A DNA stretch of 64,000 nt from positions 22,625,501 to 22,689,500 of the forward strand of contig NC_088110.1 of NCBI RefSeq assembly GCF_036370855.1. The letters run 5' to 3'. The stretch is from Dromaius novaehollandiae (lineage: Eukaryota; Chordata; Aves; Casuariiformes; Dromaiidae). The stretch's first letter is position 1. Every line of letters begins with the position of its first letter. The notes beneath the pieces were generated by a model. It had not been told where the DNA came from and did not search any database. It saw only the letters and a list, made by a program, of their open reading frames with translations. Below are positions 32,801 through 47,800 of this stretch, piece after piece. The translations under genes and the position numbers were made by a program.

Positions 32801-35800
32801 CCAGTCTTCCACCATTAACACAAGTTTTCACAGGAAGAGAACGTAAGTTCACAGAAATCGTGAGCAATCGTATTACTTCATTGTTTTACAAACGGCACCA
32901 CCAAAAGCCATGCGAAAAAGGGGGTGGCGGGGGGGAACTTCTCCTAGTAGCTTGTGGCTAACCTCTCATTCCAAAACCTGTCCTCATTTCCAGTTTGAGT
33001 GTGTCTGGCTTCAATCATCAGCAAATGGTTCCTGTTATGCCTTTTTCTGTTACACTAATGACCCCTTTAACATAAAATATTTTTTTCCTTTGAAAACACT
33101 TTTATATGATACTCAAGTCATGTTCCAGGCAAGCCTCTCACTACATGGCATTTTCCTAGTACGAGCCTTGAATAATTTACATAGCTATTTTCCAAACTCT
33201 TCAAAATCCTTTTTAAAAACAGTAACATCTGAACGGTATGCCACATTCTCACATTCCCCTCAATGCTGAATACAATGAAAAATGACCATCCTACCTCTTC
33301 TCCCATAGGCACAGGGTTGCTATCTGCTACGATACTGCCCTAAGAGTCTAAATTCTCTTGCTTGTCCAGAATAAGATTTAAATTCTTTTTAGTTTCAGCT
33401 TTCCAGGACACAGATTCCCGTTGTGTATGTGTGACATTAATTATTTTGCCTTCCTAAATACATACTTGGTCACAACTGGCTGCTTTAGAGTGAATTTTGT
33501 CTGTGTCCCACTTACCAATCTGCATCATGCGCAAATTTCAGTCAACAGCAATTTTAAGACTACTTCCAAATCACACAAAAAAGACTAGTATGTATCCCGG
33601 AGGAGCTCCATTAGCTCAATTTCTGTGATTTGCCAGTGAGGTCTGAGCGTTTCTTTAATTCCTTTTTCAGCATTATCCTCTCTTCCCTAACAGTGCAAAA
33701 AAGCCAATCACCAAAACTTACCTCAAAGGAATATTCAACATTTCTTTCATTCTTCTTGTGTGCCAGTCCCTTTAGTTCCACTTTTTCAACACTTACTGCG
33801 AGAAAGCAAAGAAATAAGAAAAATGAGAAGGATATTCTTAAATGTACATAAAAGTGATTATTCTTTGGCAGTGCCAGACCGTGCTTTGAGAGTATTTGAC
33901 TTAGGGCAGCGCTACAGGTGTGTGCTTCACGCTTGCCTCCCGCAGCAGCGAGCAGGGCTGATACTCCCTGAACAGGTAGCTGTTCCCTGCTGCTTTCAAT
34001 TCTTATCTTGCAAAGCGTGCTCCTGGCTTCGTTTCGACCATTGCCCAACCAATACACCAAACGTACAACTCTTCATTTCCTCATGGCCTTATCATTGCAC
34101 TCATCAGCACAGGATCAGAATGCTATCTTATGGATCTATCTTAATAACATCAATAGCAAGTAGCCAAATATCATCCCTCTTTTTGCAGATAAAAAACTGT
34201 ATATACAGCTCACTGTATATATCACATTTTCACTTAGCAGTTCAAAAAAGCAAAATCCAGAGCCCTATCATTTTGTTTCTTGGGAAACAGTTTACAAAAT
34301 TTCTACCTGTTTTCAAGACTATACACTTAAGACTCAAATGTACGTTTATCACATATACGTGTTTTGTTAATATAAGTTGCATGACGAAACAGTTACACCA
34401 CAAAAATCACAGCGACGCACTGTCTCCGGCATCCGGTTTCATCAGCCCAGCACCTCTCTATTGCCCACAGCGAGACTCCAGCCAAAGCTCTTCCATGGCC
34501 AACCTGGCGCTGGTTGTTTCTCCAGCCAAAACAATCATGACCTGTTCTGAAGTCTTTACCTTAGACACTTAAAAAATTCTGTTGTGTCCTGTTGATTTTT
34601 AAAATGTTACAACCTAGAGCTTGGTTTTTTTTAAAGACCTTCTCTTCCAGCCTCTTTATTTATCTGCAGCCAAAATTTTTAGAAGTATCAAGTTTTAAAT
34701 AGATCTGTAGATATTTGTACCTTCTGGTCTTTCAAACACAGAATTAGCATTCCTTTTATGATTACCTCAGCTGTTCACTATGTAATTCCCGAGTACAATA
34801 ATGCAAATTCCTAAGCTTATGAATAATGTCAATTCATTACTTACTTTCTTCTATATCTTACTCTCTTTGCAGAGACTTGCTCCACTTTAAGTTTTCAGTG
34901 AATTCTTCCCTCACTTTTGGAAAGATTTTACAGTACTAGCTCGCTGTTACACCGTATGCTGAACACCACAGGAATAAATCTTCTGCGTGCCAGATACCGA
35001 TGACTTATCTAGACAGTAGTATAAAGATTTAAACACGCTTTGAAGTGGTTCAAAGCCGTTTTTGCCATTTGAAGAAAAACCTACCTCTGTTTACTCATCT
35101 AAGAGAATCCAGGCCACCTTTGTTGTGCTCACAGGTAAAACATACCGAACGCTGATGGGAATGATACCGACTTATGATTTATCATAACGGGAAAGAACTT
35201 GGTAAAGCGGATATTGAGTGAGGATGTCACCGTTACGCTGTTGGTGAAACAGCTGACTGATGAGCAAATAATTTATAGAAAAGACTAGTGTCAACTGCTG
35301 CGACATATGTTTCTGCAGTAGGACAAAGAAAGCCATATAGATATGCAAGTGTTACTTAACAGGATATTTATAGCAAATCCAGTGGTACTTTACTGAAACT
35401 CTTCTCATTACTTAAATTTTCTACAGCATTCAAATACTATCTCTAATATCTATTTGTTATTCTTCTAGGGTAATTCAAGCTAAATAGGACTACCTATCAA
35501 CACAAAATGAAACTATTTTTGTTTTACTATGGGGGTTAATAACAAACTTTACGCTGCCTCATGGAATTTGTTGTGCTGACAGTTACCTGACCTTTCGTGC
35601 TAGAGTGCGGGTCTGAACTTGTTCAGTTAATATAATCTGCTGCAGTGGATTTATCCTCTGGAAAATGATTGCAATTAGCAAAGTGAATCATCACGCAGGT
35701 ATTTCTGCGCTGACCGCAGTGATTCTGCACTGAATCTGTAAGATTCAGTCTGTTCTGGAGCACGACGTATGGTTCACTATACAGCAATAATGTGCTTCTA

Positions 35801-38800
35801 CAGACAACTGTCTGGATAACTTTTAACGTGTTACAAAATGCCCCAGTAATTTTCGCTCAACTAGTTAAAACTATGAAGAATATCATCAGTCTAACGAAGT
35901 CTACAGTTCTTGTTACATTCATTGAGTCACATAAATTTGTTATTTGATCTCCCAGCATGCTAGTCTTTGGAGTGCTATTTAACCTATGGTTGGTTTTATT
36001 TAATGACTTTCCTAAATCTGCCATGAAACTTAACCTTATTCAGAGCAATCAATCACACAAAACTTAGGAAAAGAAAACTGCCATCTACCAAGCAGGAGTG
36101 AGCAGATTTTAAAAGGAAAAAGAAAACAGAATCTTTGCTGTATTTACTCACAAAACCATAGGAAATTGCTCAAAGAGCTGACTCTAACCAGTATCACTAA
36201 CTGATTGCATGACCAGAAAAACCTTCATCCAGAATTAAGGCCACATGATACTGTTGTGCTTTCAGGATGCTGAACTCAGCAAAACTCAAGTTTCCTAAAC
36301 CACGATATAAAAAAAAATGTTAGTGTTTCAAATTTAGGAGACAACACAAACATACTTGCACCAGCTATCTTAAATCTGAGCTTTTGGTCTGGAACAAATC
36401 AAAGGGAGTTCATCTGCAAGCGGCCCAGCTCTGCTCTCTACGCTAGGCTTTGCTGTTGTACATGAGTCAGGGACCGAGCGGAGCAGCCTGGCAGGGTATC
36501 AGTCACGATACAAGACCTACGAGAGAGAGACCTTTCCATCTGCTCCTTTCTCCCAGCACTTCCCTATAAAATGATCCAAAAAAAGCGTGCGTGCACATAT
36601 GCGCCTCATTCACTGCTAGACTTTCTAAGCTGCATTGGCTATGGGGCCAGACGACTTCCTAGCATAGGGAAATGAGGGAAACACTGGGTTTAAAGGCAGG
36701 TAAGTGAAATGGGGAGTTGGATCATATCACAAACGTAACGTGGAAAGGGATACAGAAAGATAATGGAGGTTTCTAAAACTTCGGCGCTGTAGAGGCTCCC
36801 ATTGAGGCTGTGGCAGCCCATAACCAGGGTACAAATACGTGTGTTACAACTGCTTCGTGGCATCATTCAGAAGATGACAGAGTACCGGGACATACCCACG
36901 CAACCCTAAGTATGTATTTCCTGGTTACCAAGAATCTGATTTTGAAATACTTGAATCTTTATATTTTGCTGAACTCTAGTCTGAAAGGGCAACAGACAGT
37001 ATGAAACAACTTCTTTTGCTAGCAGAGATTTTCTATCGCTGAATTTCCTAAGTGTTTTTTCCTTTTAAACTTTATTTGCTGCTTTCATTTGTACAAAAGA
37101 GAAGTATGCACGTAGCTATCACTTGCACACAGAACCGGAGACTTGCATTTGAACTACTACAGCACAGAGGCCACAGCAAGTACTGCTACATGGTTAACTC
37201 CACCTCCACACTTTATTATAACACAACAGGGATCATGTCACACAAATGTCCAGACAGCATAACAGCTAACATAGCTTAAAGATAAAGCAGACAGGCTCTT
37301 TTCCCAGTTCCTGAGGGCTTGTGCAGTGGTTCTACTTAACTTCCAGCACAGGAAGAAGAAAAGATGCTGTTTCGTCATCCTTTGGAGATACCCTGCAACA
37401 CAGAGGCCTGCCAGTATTTCCCATTACCCTTTGGATTAGCTCTTCAGAAGTCCATGAAGTTGCTCACTGCTTTATGATAGTGATTATTACTGCAAACAGG
37501 CCATAAGCAGCAGCTTACTGCGCTACCGGGAACACAGCAGCCATCTCGGTTATGTTTCATTTGGGGTTTTGTTTTACAACCCAAGGCAGCACTCAAGGGA
37601 GACTCTGCACTCTCCCTCCCCCAAATAACTCACACCTTCCCCCGCGTTGTTTGATAATCCCAGGACTCCTGCCCATCTGGCGACTCTCCTCTGTAAATCA
37701 AACTCCCCACTACAGGCCAGCTAGCTCTTTTCCCATATGCCGGAGTAACATTTCCTGGTTCTCAGATGTTAACATTTGTTTTAGCTTCCCAACCCTCCTC
37801 TTCCCCAACTCGTCCAGAATTGCGGAAAGAGAGAAGGGGCACTCTGAGGGGCATATATTCCCAAATTTCCTTCTTACAGAGAACGCATGTATTGACACAC
37901 AAGGTTTTAAACTAGTATGAAGAGAGAAAACAAAATGGAGAAAAATTAAAACATGCTAGTCTGTAAATGAAGCTCGTCTTCTTGAATCTTGGCCGCTAAC
38001 TTGTCTTTTCTCCTTTTCAAATATAAGTAGACCTAATGCTTTTTTCCTACTATTCCAGAATTTCAAGGTAAAACAGATCCAGCAAGTTAGGACACTTTAT
38101 TCACTTCTTTGCCTTCCTGTTCTGGCCTGAGATTTTTACCCATTTGGCTCACGTTTAGTGCATTAAACATCCAACGAGCTGAGTTTTGTGAAGGCAGAAA
38201 TGAACAACTCCCCTCTTCCCCAAGGAAGTGTGAAACCCTGCGGCTTTCTCCACATCACTCCTTGCCCAGCCTCTCCCTCGGAAAGGGCGGATCTTTGACT
38301 GTAACTCCGTACCTATGGGCAAGGGAAAGGACAGCTGAGGCCACGCTAGGTTGCTAACCCATTCCCTCCCGGCATGTCAGCACCCACATATTCAAGTGAA
38401 AGACTGATTCAAATGCGTTTGGGAGGTTCAAGCTACACTTGAATCCTGACTCCTGACGCACTCCTAATGGGTCAAGGAAAGGACTGCACCATCTCAGTCA
38501 CCACACGAACTTCTCTCCTCCAGCATATACAGGCAGCAGCAGAAAAACTTCATTTTGGAAGTCAGCTCAATATTCCATTGTGGGGCATTTTTGTACCTCC
38601 CTCTTTAACTTATGGGGAAAGCCACTGTTAGCTGGTAAGGGCACTAGACAGATGTCAGCCCAGATGTGCCACTTTTGTGTTGGAAAAGTAAAAAAAAAAA
38701 CAGAGAGAATCCGAACTGTTGAGTTAAAGCTAACCCTCGCTCGTGTCGGCAGGGCAGTACTCACACCATCTTAGCACCAACACCAGCATTCTAAAATTGA

Positions 38801-41800
38801 ATCAAATCCCCACTCCGTCTTTCTGTGCCTGCCATGCATTCTGTGCATGTTTTACTGTGCAGATCAATACGATGTGTGCCAGTATATGGTTTTCCTTTTT
38901 GATTTCATGAATAGCTTTATGCAGTGCCCTTTTTAAGCAGTTTTTTAAAATCAAAGGCTAACCATGAGTTGCTAGTCTTTTTTGTATTGACACTAGATGA
39001 AAAGAAGTACAGACAGACCGCAAGTCAGAAGCACATCACAAGAGCTGAGCAACTGGGTAAGCGTGAACAAGCTCCTAGCAAGAATTTACCACACTCAGCC
39101 TGAAAGAGTAGTTTATAGTCCATATGTAAATTGGTAATTATTTTCTTTTATTAAAATCACTGCATATAGCTTCAGCTTGTATGGCACATAGATAAATACT
39201 GTTCTACAGAATTGAGAGCAAAACGTGAGTGCCAAGGGACTGTGACCCAGTGCAGCTCTTGAGACGTGGTACTTGACAAAGGTGGTGAAAAATGCTACAA
39301 TATTTTTAAGAAAGAAAACTCATCATAAGTGAGCTCCTGTGATTTGTTATATAGGAGACAGTATATAATCATAATTGATTGCTTACAGATTTTAAAGATT
39401 TATTTCATTCATGAAGTTATATCTTCACAGAAACAAGCAAAGACAAATAGAGCAATTATTTTTTTTACTAGAAAGGTGTACCTGACCAAAAGCAACTAAC
39501 AGAATACATTCCGATATAGAAGTGGAAACCAAAAATGCAACACCAAGACTTTCATAGGTCTCCTCTTGTTTTTCTAAACTAAAGGAATACCTCAAGCAGC
39601 ATTACTCAACTTGTACACTACTGGTGTCCATTAGATATCAGAAGCTAACCCACAAAGTGACTACACAAAAACCTGAAACAGTAAAAACCAGATTCAAATT
39701 CCCCATTCAACCCTCAAACCCGCCAATGTTTATACTCCCCACACATACCACAGGCCAACAAAAATGAGGTAAAACAGAAGTAAAAGTTTATCTACCCTTT
39801 TTGTACTTTCAAAGCACAGATACAGCAACAAAGCACAAGAAATTACAAGGAATTTTGTCTGATAAGATCAGTTAGGCCTCCAAATACGAAAAAGCCTAGA
39901 AATTGCTTACAAGTAGCAGCTTGAGTGTTTTTGTCTGCTTTTTAAAGAACTTCTTGTTTTTACATTTCTGATTTTTTTTAAAGCTTTTTATCTAGGATAT
40001 GACAAAGAATGAAAAAAAGCTAAGTAGAGATTCCCTCTCCCTCTTACCAGCAAATATACTGATCCATTTCTACCACAAACATACAACACTAAGTTTTCTA
40101 ATGAACTAAATGTATTTTATTTCACTAGCCTTCTACGTCTCAAAACTTAAATTATTCATGTACTGGAATGCTGGCGGCCTGAAGAAAACCTGTAGAATCA
40201 AATATTATGTTTTCAAAGCACACAGAAATGGCTGGCCGGGTCTGTAAGATGAACAGCAAGATGAAATTAATGAGAACCAAGAGCTAAGCTCAGGTATTGA
40301 TCAGCATCTTTCAGGTTGCCAAGTTTGGTATTAACGATGTGGCCCAGGACCTCAAATCGGGTGAGTTTCAACAAGCAGTAGAGAGCATTACAATATTAAC
40401 CTGAACCAGCTTTGCCATTAAAGCCAGGAAAAGGCTGGTACTGTTGATCTGTCCCCTAGACCTCTTCAGAGGAAGATTCCCCTTGGGGAGTGTCCCCAAG
40501 ACTCACCCTCCAACCTCAGATGAACTTTCAAACTCTGACCTGGGAGGTTCTGAATCATTAAATACCCAGAGGACAGACAACATTAAACTTGAACTTTGCT
40601 CTATTTAACCACCAGAAAAAGCACATCTTGGATTGTTTCATGACACATTAACTCACACACAAACTATTCCTTTCAAAGTAAGAGATAGCCAATCTGCATT
40701 GAAACACTGATGGGCCACAGTCCAAACAGTGTAACAGTAAGAGATGCTCTGGTAAGTAACCCTCGTACTTACAGAAACTGCTTCCAGGCAGGGAAGGAAT
40801 ATGTGGCCTCCCTCTTCATGTTGTGTTTTTTTTTTTTTTTAAAGGTAAGTGTATTGCAGACAAACAATTAAAAATATACAAGTGTCAGTTAAATTTAAGC
40901 GACAAACACACATCACGCAACTACAAGGATGCCTACTTATAACCATACCAGAGGAAAAAAGTGCTTCCAGAGAACATCTACAACTTAAGGAAATACTCTA
41001 AACACTCAAAGTAAGGAAAGACAGATAAGAAAATGAGTTTCTTTTCGAAACATGATCTTATTTCTGCTACTTGTAGGAAAGATCCAATACAGAAAAGGAT
41101 GAAATAATGCTCTACAGTGAACTCCATTGTGTAAGAATGACCTTTTCATTATTATATTAGCAAAGAGATAAGTTACAAGACACCTCATTCTCAGTCTTCA
41201 GAATCAGCAGGATAATTTAAGAGATTAACTGGTTTTCACATAATACAGTGGTTCTGGACTGAGAAAACACCTTAAGAGATGCAATAGGGACACTACGTTA
41301 AGCGATCCCAAAGCCTTTATACACAAACTTGCTGCTTGCATAACTTATGGTTCAACTTAAACGTTTATGTAGAGTGTATCATGCCCTCTCCAAAAGGACA
41401 CAGGATGACTGTGGTTGATAGGAGAGCACAGTAAGATCTGTTTTCTTCTTTCCATACCAGAAGAGAGATCTTCAAACTATTCTGTAAGTCTGACTTACCC
41501 ACAGAATCCAGGATTGCATTCCAGAGAGAAGACTAGTACATTTATGGTATCTTACAAACTTAGCAATGACCACAGCAATACCAAAATTGTTGAAACACTC
41601 TTGTAGAGAAGCCACACATTCACTTGTGAACTCTGTATTTGAGCGCTTCCCTGGATGTCATAATTACCTGGAAGAACTACTTCAGCAGATATAAGAAATA
41701 CCAAGGCATCATGCTTCTTCATCAAACTTAACTGGTTATAAAGATGGAATTTTGTCAAGACCTTTTATCTAAATGATTTCATAGTAAGCCAGTGAGCATG

Positions 41801-44800
41801 ACATGGTAACATGTATTCCTCACTAACATTGTGATAATGTCTTGTGAACCTTCATTAATTTCTTATCAGGAAAAAGTAGATATAAAGATCTGTGTTTAAG
41901 TACTCCAAATGCAATAATCATTCTGCGACTACCCAGTTCTCTTGTATACCAAGTACCCTAGCTCTGCCAGGCTAACACACAAACACAAGAGAGACAGGAC
42001 TAATGGTCATTGAGTCTTTTGTTTAGAAAAACAAATAATGAGGGAAACTGAACAGAGAGCAAAAAGAGGCCTCTACATTTCCCTCATTTCTGTAACTGAA
42101 GCTGATGGCCAAACCAGGTCTGTCACATGTGACTCAACTTCTGGCTAGCAATCAGTGTCATACCACTCACTGCTCCCTGCATTTCCACTTGCTGGCCTCT
42201 TGAAACTTCTGCAAATAAGCTTTGTGGTTCCTTAAGAGTCAATGCAAAAGATTACCTTTTTTCTCTTCACAAGACAGACGTGGTTTTGTGGATAAAAGGG
42301 AGAAAACAGAACTCTGAAGTTTAAGATATGCTGGACTTGTCAGAAGTAGGACCCATTTCAGCCCCATGACAGGACCCATCATCTACTTTTCTGCTGGTAT
42401 CACTAAAAGTAGAAAAGTAGACAGCAACTTTTTTTTTTAATGTCTGCTTAAAAGGAAGTTAGGGATAGGTAAAAAAACCTCAAAACCAAACAGAACAGTT
42501 TTACTAGTTACCAAGGCAGAAGTCTTCTGGTTGTCTGTTGCCTATATGAAAATACATGGTAGCACATCAGAAAATGCTTCACCGACGAAGAAAGTTTTGT
42601 TAGCAGCAGCAATACCAGCCAGGAAACAGTAGTGGAAGAAGTGCTCTTGGAACTGTCTTTCCTTGTAAGAAATGAGGATTCTTCCAATTAAAATATATAA
42701 GATCAAAAGAAATGAGGATTCTTCCAATTTAAATATATAAAATCAAAAGCATGCTTATAACATTAGTTTTCAATGAAAAGTTAATCCTACTTTAATTTAA
42801 AATAGAGACTGAAGACTATGAGCTGCAATATTCCACAGGAAATAATTACATAGTTTTCTTTTTAAATCAAGACTATCAGCTTATTTTTGGCAGCATTTCA
42901 GGAGCAATAATAGGTTGGGATTGTATTGCTCAGCCCATTCAAACTAGCAGTTTGCTTGCTTCTGCTATTTCCTCAGTTTGTCTCAGTTCAGTTGCAGACT
43001 GACCTTCTGTTTCTCCAAAAAAGGGCAAATGTTAAAAAAATTGTCTGTGTAACTTAGCTTTCAAATTTTTAATTGAGCTCATAGACTGTTTTGGTTAATA
43101 CTGAATGATACTGTCAGCACTTTAGCCTGCCACAGAAGCCAATCAACCTAAATAGTTGTTTCACAACTTATTGGCATTCAAGAGCTCACAAATACAACAA
43201 AAAAGCTGTCTGCACTGCAGGTTGTGGAGGACTCGCAGCTGGACAGGAAAATGTAAAACCCAGGAAAATCAGCCAGCTGCTTTCAAGACCAAGAGACAGC
43301 TTCAAACAAATTTGAAGGTTTTTCTTACCAAATACTTTAGGCCAAGAGTACTAACTTTCACATTACTAACAGCCAAACTGTCTGCTCTAGCTACTTATAG
43401 ACAGTTGTCTATTCAGTGGCCTTTTTTTCTTTATAATGCCAGAAAAAACACTTTTCCAGAATAAATTATTCAGGAAAGGCTGCTGTATTGGACCTATCTA
43501 TTTAACAGCTCTGCTGTCTTACTAAATCTGAGAAGCAACATGTGTCACTGTGGACAGGTGCTGCTCCTCCAAATGTACACTTCCCAAGGATTTGCTGTTG
43601 AAATATATATAATATTGCTCTGGGCAGAAAGAAAACTATGATGCAGAGCCAAGAACGGCAAGAGCCTGACATTAATTAGTTAAGGTCAATTCAGCAACAG
43701 GTAAAACATACCTTTGCTCTATTAAAGCTACTTGTTAAAAAGTATTAGGAGTACCGCCTTTTTTCTACAGACAGAATATAAACAGCCAGGAATCTTTACT
43801 CATTTTTAATACCATTGAAACACCTTCTGGCATTTCCAAGCACAATTTTTGAAGCACTGAGGGTTGAAGGTATCCCACAATGAATTCAGAGGCACTACTC
43901 GCTGTGCCTGCGATTAAGCATGTAGTCAGATTTTGTCGCTGGGGGAGGAACAGGGCAGAAGGCTATTTGTTTTTAAAGGGCTTTACACTTTAATTTGTAA
44001 AATCCATTTACCACCTAATTCCCCAAGCTGACTAATTATAACATGTAACTGCATCTAATTAGCTATTTTCATGCAACTTGAGAAGAGCATGCGTAAGTTA
44101 TGGATGCTACTATGTATTTAATTTGCTTAAAAATCTGGCCCAATGACTCATCTTCCTTTTCCGATTTAAAAAATAACAGTAGACTCTTCAAAATGAGCCG
44201 AACGTTCCTTTGAGACATACTCCTGCAAAAATAACTATGCACAAATGCTCTATTGGAAGGCAGCTTCAGTAACTACATACATTTTTGTATAAGTAATTAA
44301 AATAAGCAGGCTGTCTGTATCTAATTATGCAGTCCATGTTAGTAAAAATATCTCTGCAATTGAGAGATGTTCAACTTTGTACATAAATATTTTTACTTAC
44401 TAGATAAATACGCAGTTGTATATTTAGTCTGGTTTTATGTGATCAAGTGATTATTTTATTTACTGGTCATAATAAGTTGCTTTTAAACAGAAATCTTGGC
44501 TTTGTTTCCCTTTTCTTTTTTTAAAGGTTAGCTCACCCTAGAGAAGTCTCATGCTGGCTCATTCCTCCATGGAAATAAGCTTCTCTGGCAACTAATTCAC
44601 TAGATCCCCCAAACCAAAGACAAGCTGGATGATCAGTTCTAGTCTGAATGTTATGTTAATGTACACAAAAAAATGCAGAGTCAGCTTTCCACGGAAGCAG
44701 CACACAGCTCAGGCCTTTTCCCCATTCTCAGCCTCGGTGCTAAAGCATTGTAAAACCCAGGCTTCACTAAAATCCAAAAGTCAAACAAGCCTAAAGCAGC

Positions 44801-47800
44801 TGGAGCCTTGCGAGTCCACGTGTCGCGAGGGAATGGACATGTATTCGGAACTTCAGAAAAGCTCCTCCAAACCTCCCCGGGACCCCGGAGAGGAAGCCAG
44901 GCGGGGAGAGCATGACACATTCAGGTAGTCACCACCAGTGGGAATCTCTGAGCTGAGATTCGCTTTGAAGTTTTGAGCAACGTCCTAAATAGAGAGACAG
45001 GTTTTGATGGCCTCACACCAGCGCAGCAGAGCTACCAGTGAAATAAAGCCAGCTCTGAGCCTAATTTAAACTAATCAGCAACTACCCTTTTCTTGAGGGA
45101 GCAGAGGAAGGGAGAAGTGGGGGGAATGGCAAGGTTGCCTAATATCCATTGGCTTTTTCCTCACACAGGGTATTTCCATTCCTTTGAATCTTCTGGGTCC
45201 TGCTTAGATAATTATAATGCACTGTTACTCTTTATTAAAAATACTGTCCTACTGCCTAAAAAACCCTCACAATTAAATCTGACAAGGATTTTCCCAGCAG
45301 TTTTAAACTAAAAAGTGACCAAATCAGAACCTGAATATTATGTTAATTTACAAATATAAAAACACATAAGATATATAAATACTATATAATATCATACACA
45401 TTTTACAGCAGAGTGGAATACAGCTTTTGTGGGCTGCAGCATGTGACTGTTCGAGCACACATGGAACGGAGTCAGTGAGATTACAGGGCAGCAGCTGCTC
45501 AGCCAGCATGCCCTGGCTTGAAGGGCAATCTGGCAATAAAACACCTCAACGCCGCGATCAGATGGCTGCCTGCTCAAGCCTTTGCTGAATGATTCCCTCA
45601 GCCACATAAAGGAGTTATGAGCTTCTCGGGCTGAAACCAAAATGCTGCAGAAATGCACGTGTCAAACTCACCATTGAAAACACAAATACATCCAGCTAGT
45701 CTGATTCGAGAGGAAAGCTACTGCAGGCCAGTACAGCCCAATATTTGCATAAATAAGCAACTGCTGTTTTCTACATTTTTTAAAAACAGTATCAGCATGT
45801 TGGAACTCGAGACAGACTGCAGTAACAAGCAGGCATTAGCAGCATCGAAAGTAATCTGATAGCAGCTTCAAAAATTTTCCAAAGAATAATAGCATGAAAA
45901 CAATGTTAACAATGAAAAACGGTTAGCATACTATGGTCCCTTTGGTGCTTCTACAACCTAGAAAAAGATCGTATATATGATTAGAATAGATTGTATAGAA
46001 CCTAGAATAGGTCTAGCATAGATTGCATACACGTATACCACCCTGACCACATGCAGCCTTGCTGAGGGCCACAAATGCATCTAGGTACTTAATTCAGTGG
46101 GGAAAAAAAAATCCCTCTGCACAAGTACTTTTGTGAGATTCGTCCTTTGCTGGTGATTATGTCCTTGTATATTTTCAGGTCTCAGGCATTAGGCTTTAAT
46201 ATTCCATTTTGCTTTTATAGTTTTGTATAAATCACTGTTCCTTCATTTTGGATCTCAGACAGGATTTGGCCAGTGATTCAGAGATGGAATAAAGTTATAA
46301 TTCATCATTCAAGCTGATTTTTGAGATACTGTACAATCATTAGACAATTATTGTTATAACACACCTATGAAGCAAATACAAGGAGGGGGGCAAAGTAGAT
46401 ATTAGTATTGGACAAGCCAGAGAGAGTCCCCTGGAAGTGAAGTTAAAAAAGTGCTCCCAGCAACAACACTTTGCATTGACACACTTGCCACTAGATTCTT
46501 CAATATGCAGGAAACCGTGAACTAAATGCACTTTGCAGTTTAAGCTCTACTCCCTTGCCATCTTTTGCAATAGTAAGATCACTAGAACTATTTAGTATCA
46601 CTGACGGGAACACAAACTTTGAACTCCCTAAATCACTAATATCTATTTCATACCTGCTGTTCCCCCCCCACACACACAAAATTCACTTATCACATGCTTC
46701 CACAGGACTGTTTACAAGAAATCAAAATCTGAAGGCTTTGCGAGTAAGATGGTCCAACTCTGTCTCTGCTTGAATGATACACATTGAATAATTCATCCGG
46801 AGAAGCAGAAAACACAATAGAGATCAGCTTCTAAGGTGCTTTATGCCATTTCCTTTCAGCTGTGTATATCAATGATGTAATTTTAGCAGGGCTACCCCTT
46901 CAAGTTGCTGTTAAAAATAGCATGTGCACCATACACTGATGAAATGCATCCACTCCAGGCAATGAAGTAATGCAGCAAGGCTGTTGCTCTTTTCCAGGAG
47001 ATAAAAGAACAAGTCAGAAAGAAAAGGAAATGTTAACTTTCAAGCTTAGAACTTTTTTGCACCTGAGAAATAAAATTAACTTCAATCAAAATCATTTGTT
47101 TTGTGTAAATACAACCTGGGATTTGCCAATGCAAAAAAGCAAAAGAATATGAAATGAGACACCTGACAAAGCATCTCAGCAATGCCAAAGATGACTATTT
47201 GTCTCCTTTCCTCTTCTGACACAAAGCAACAGATCTACCACATGGAACAGAGCCACAGTTCCTCCATTCCAGGAGCACACCTGGCAGTGCTACCATCAAA
47301 TGCTTAAGTGCAAGATGCCCTGCTATATACAGGATCAGGATAATATGACCCCTGAAAGTTCTCCTGATTTGCAATATTTGCAATTCCAAAATGAGATTTT
47401 ATTCTCAAATTATTGTTTAGCATCAACCCATGAACAGCTCGAGGCTTTCATTACTCATATAGCTATCAAATCTCAATCTAGTTCTCAAAATATCTGTCTC
47501 TCCACTGGTATTTCATCAACAGATAGTTTTCTAAAACTACATTAAACCTGCATTAAACAAAAGAATCCAATTTTCTTAAACAACTCCAGTAACAGCTGAA
47601 TGAACACACAGAATTTTGCTGCTTTGTTTCACTTTATTCTTACTTCATCTCAATTCTATCGGTAATGAACCAAATGTTAATATCAGCATAACTAGACATG
47701 AGCAGGTGTGGGCATATTTAACGTCTAATAAAGGAACATTTAAATACTTGAGCAAAACAAAGGTGAAGAACTTATTTGTCTACCAAATGTGTTCAGAGAA

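Noticed and set aside
33760-34572. 270-codon + strand frame, the longest in its region
   Set aside because: It overlaps the ZCCHC14 exon on the other strand, shows no domain, and has the composition of random AT-rich translation.
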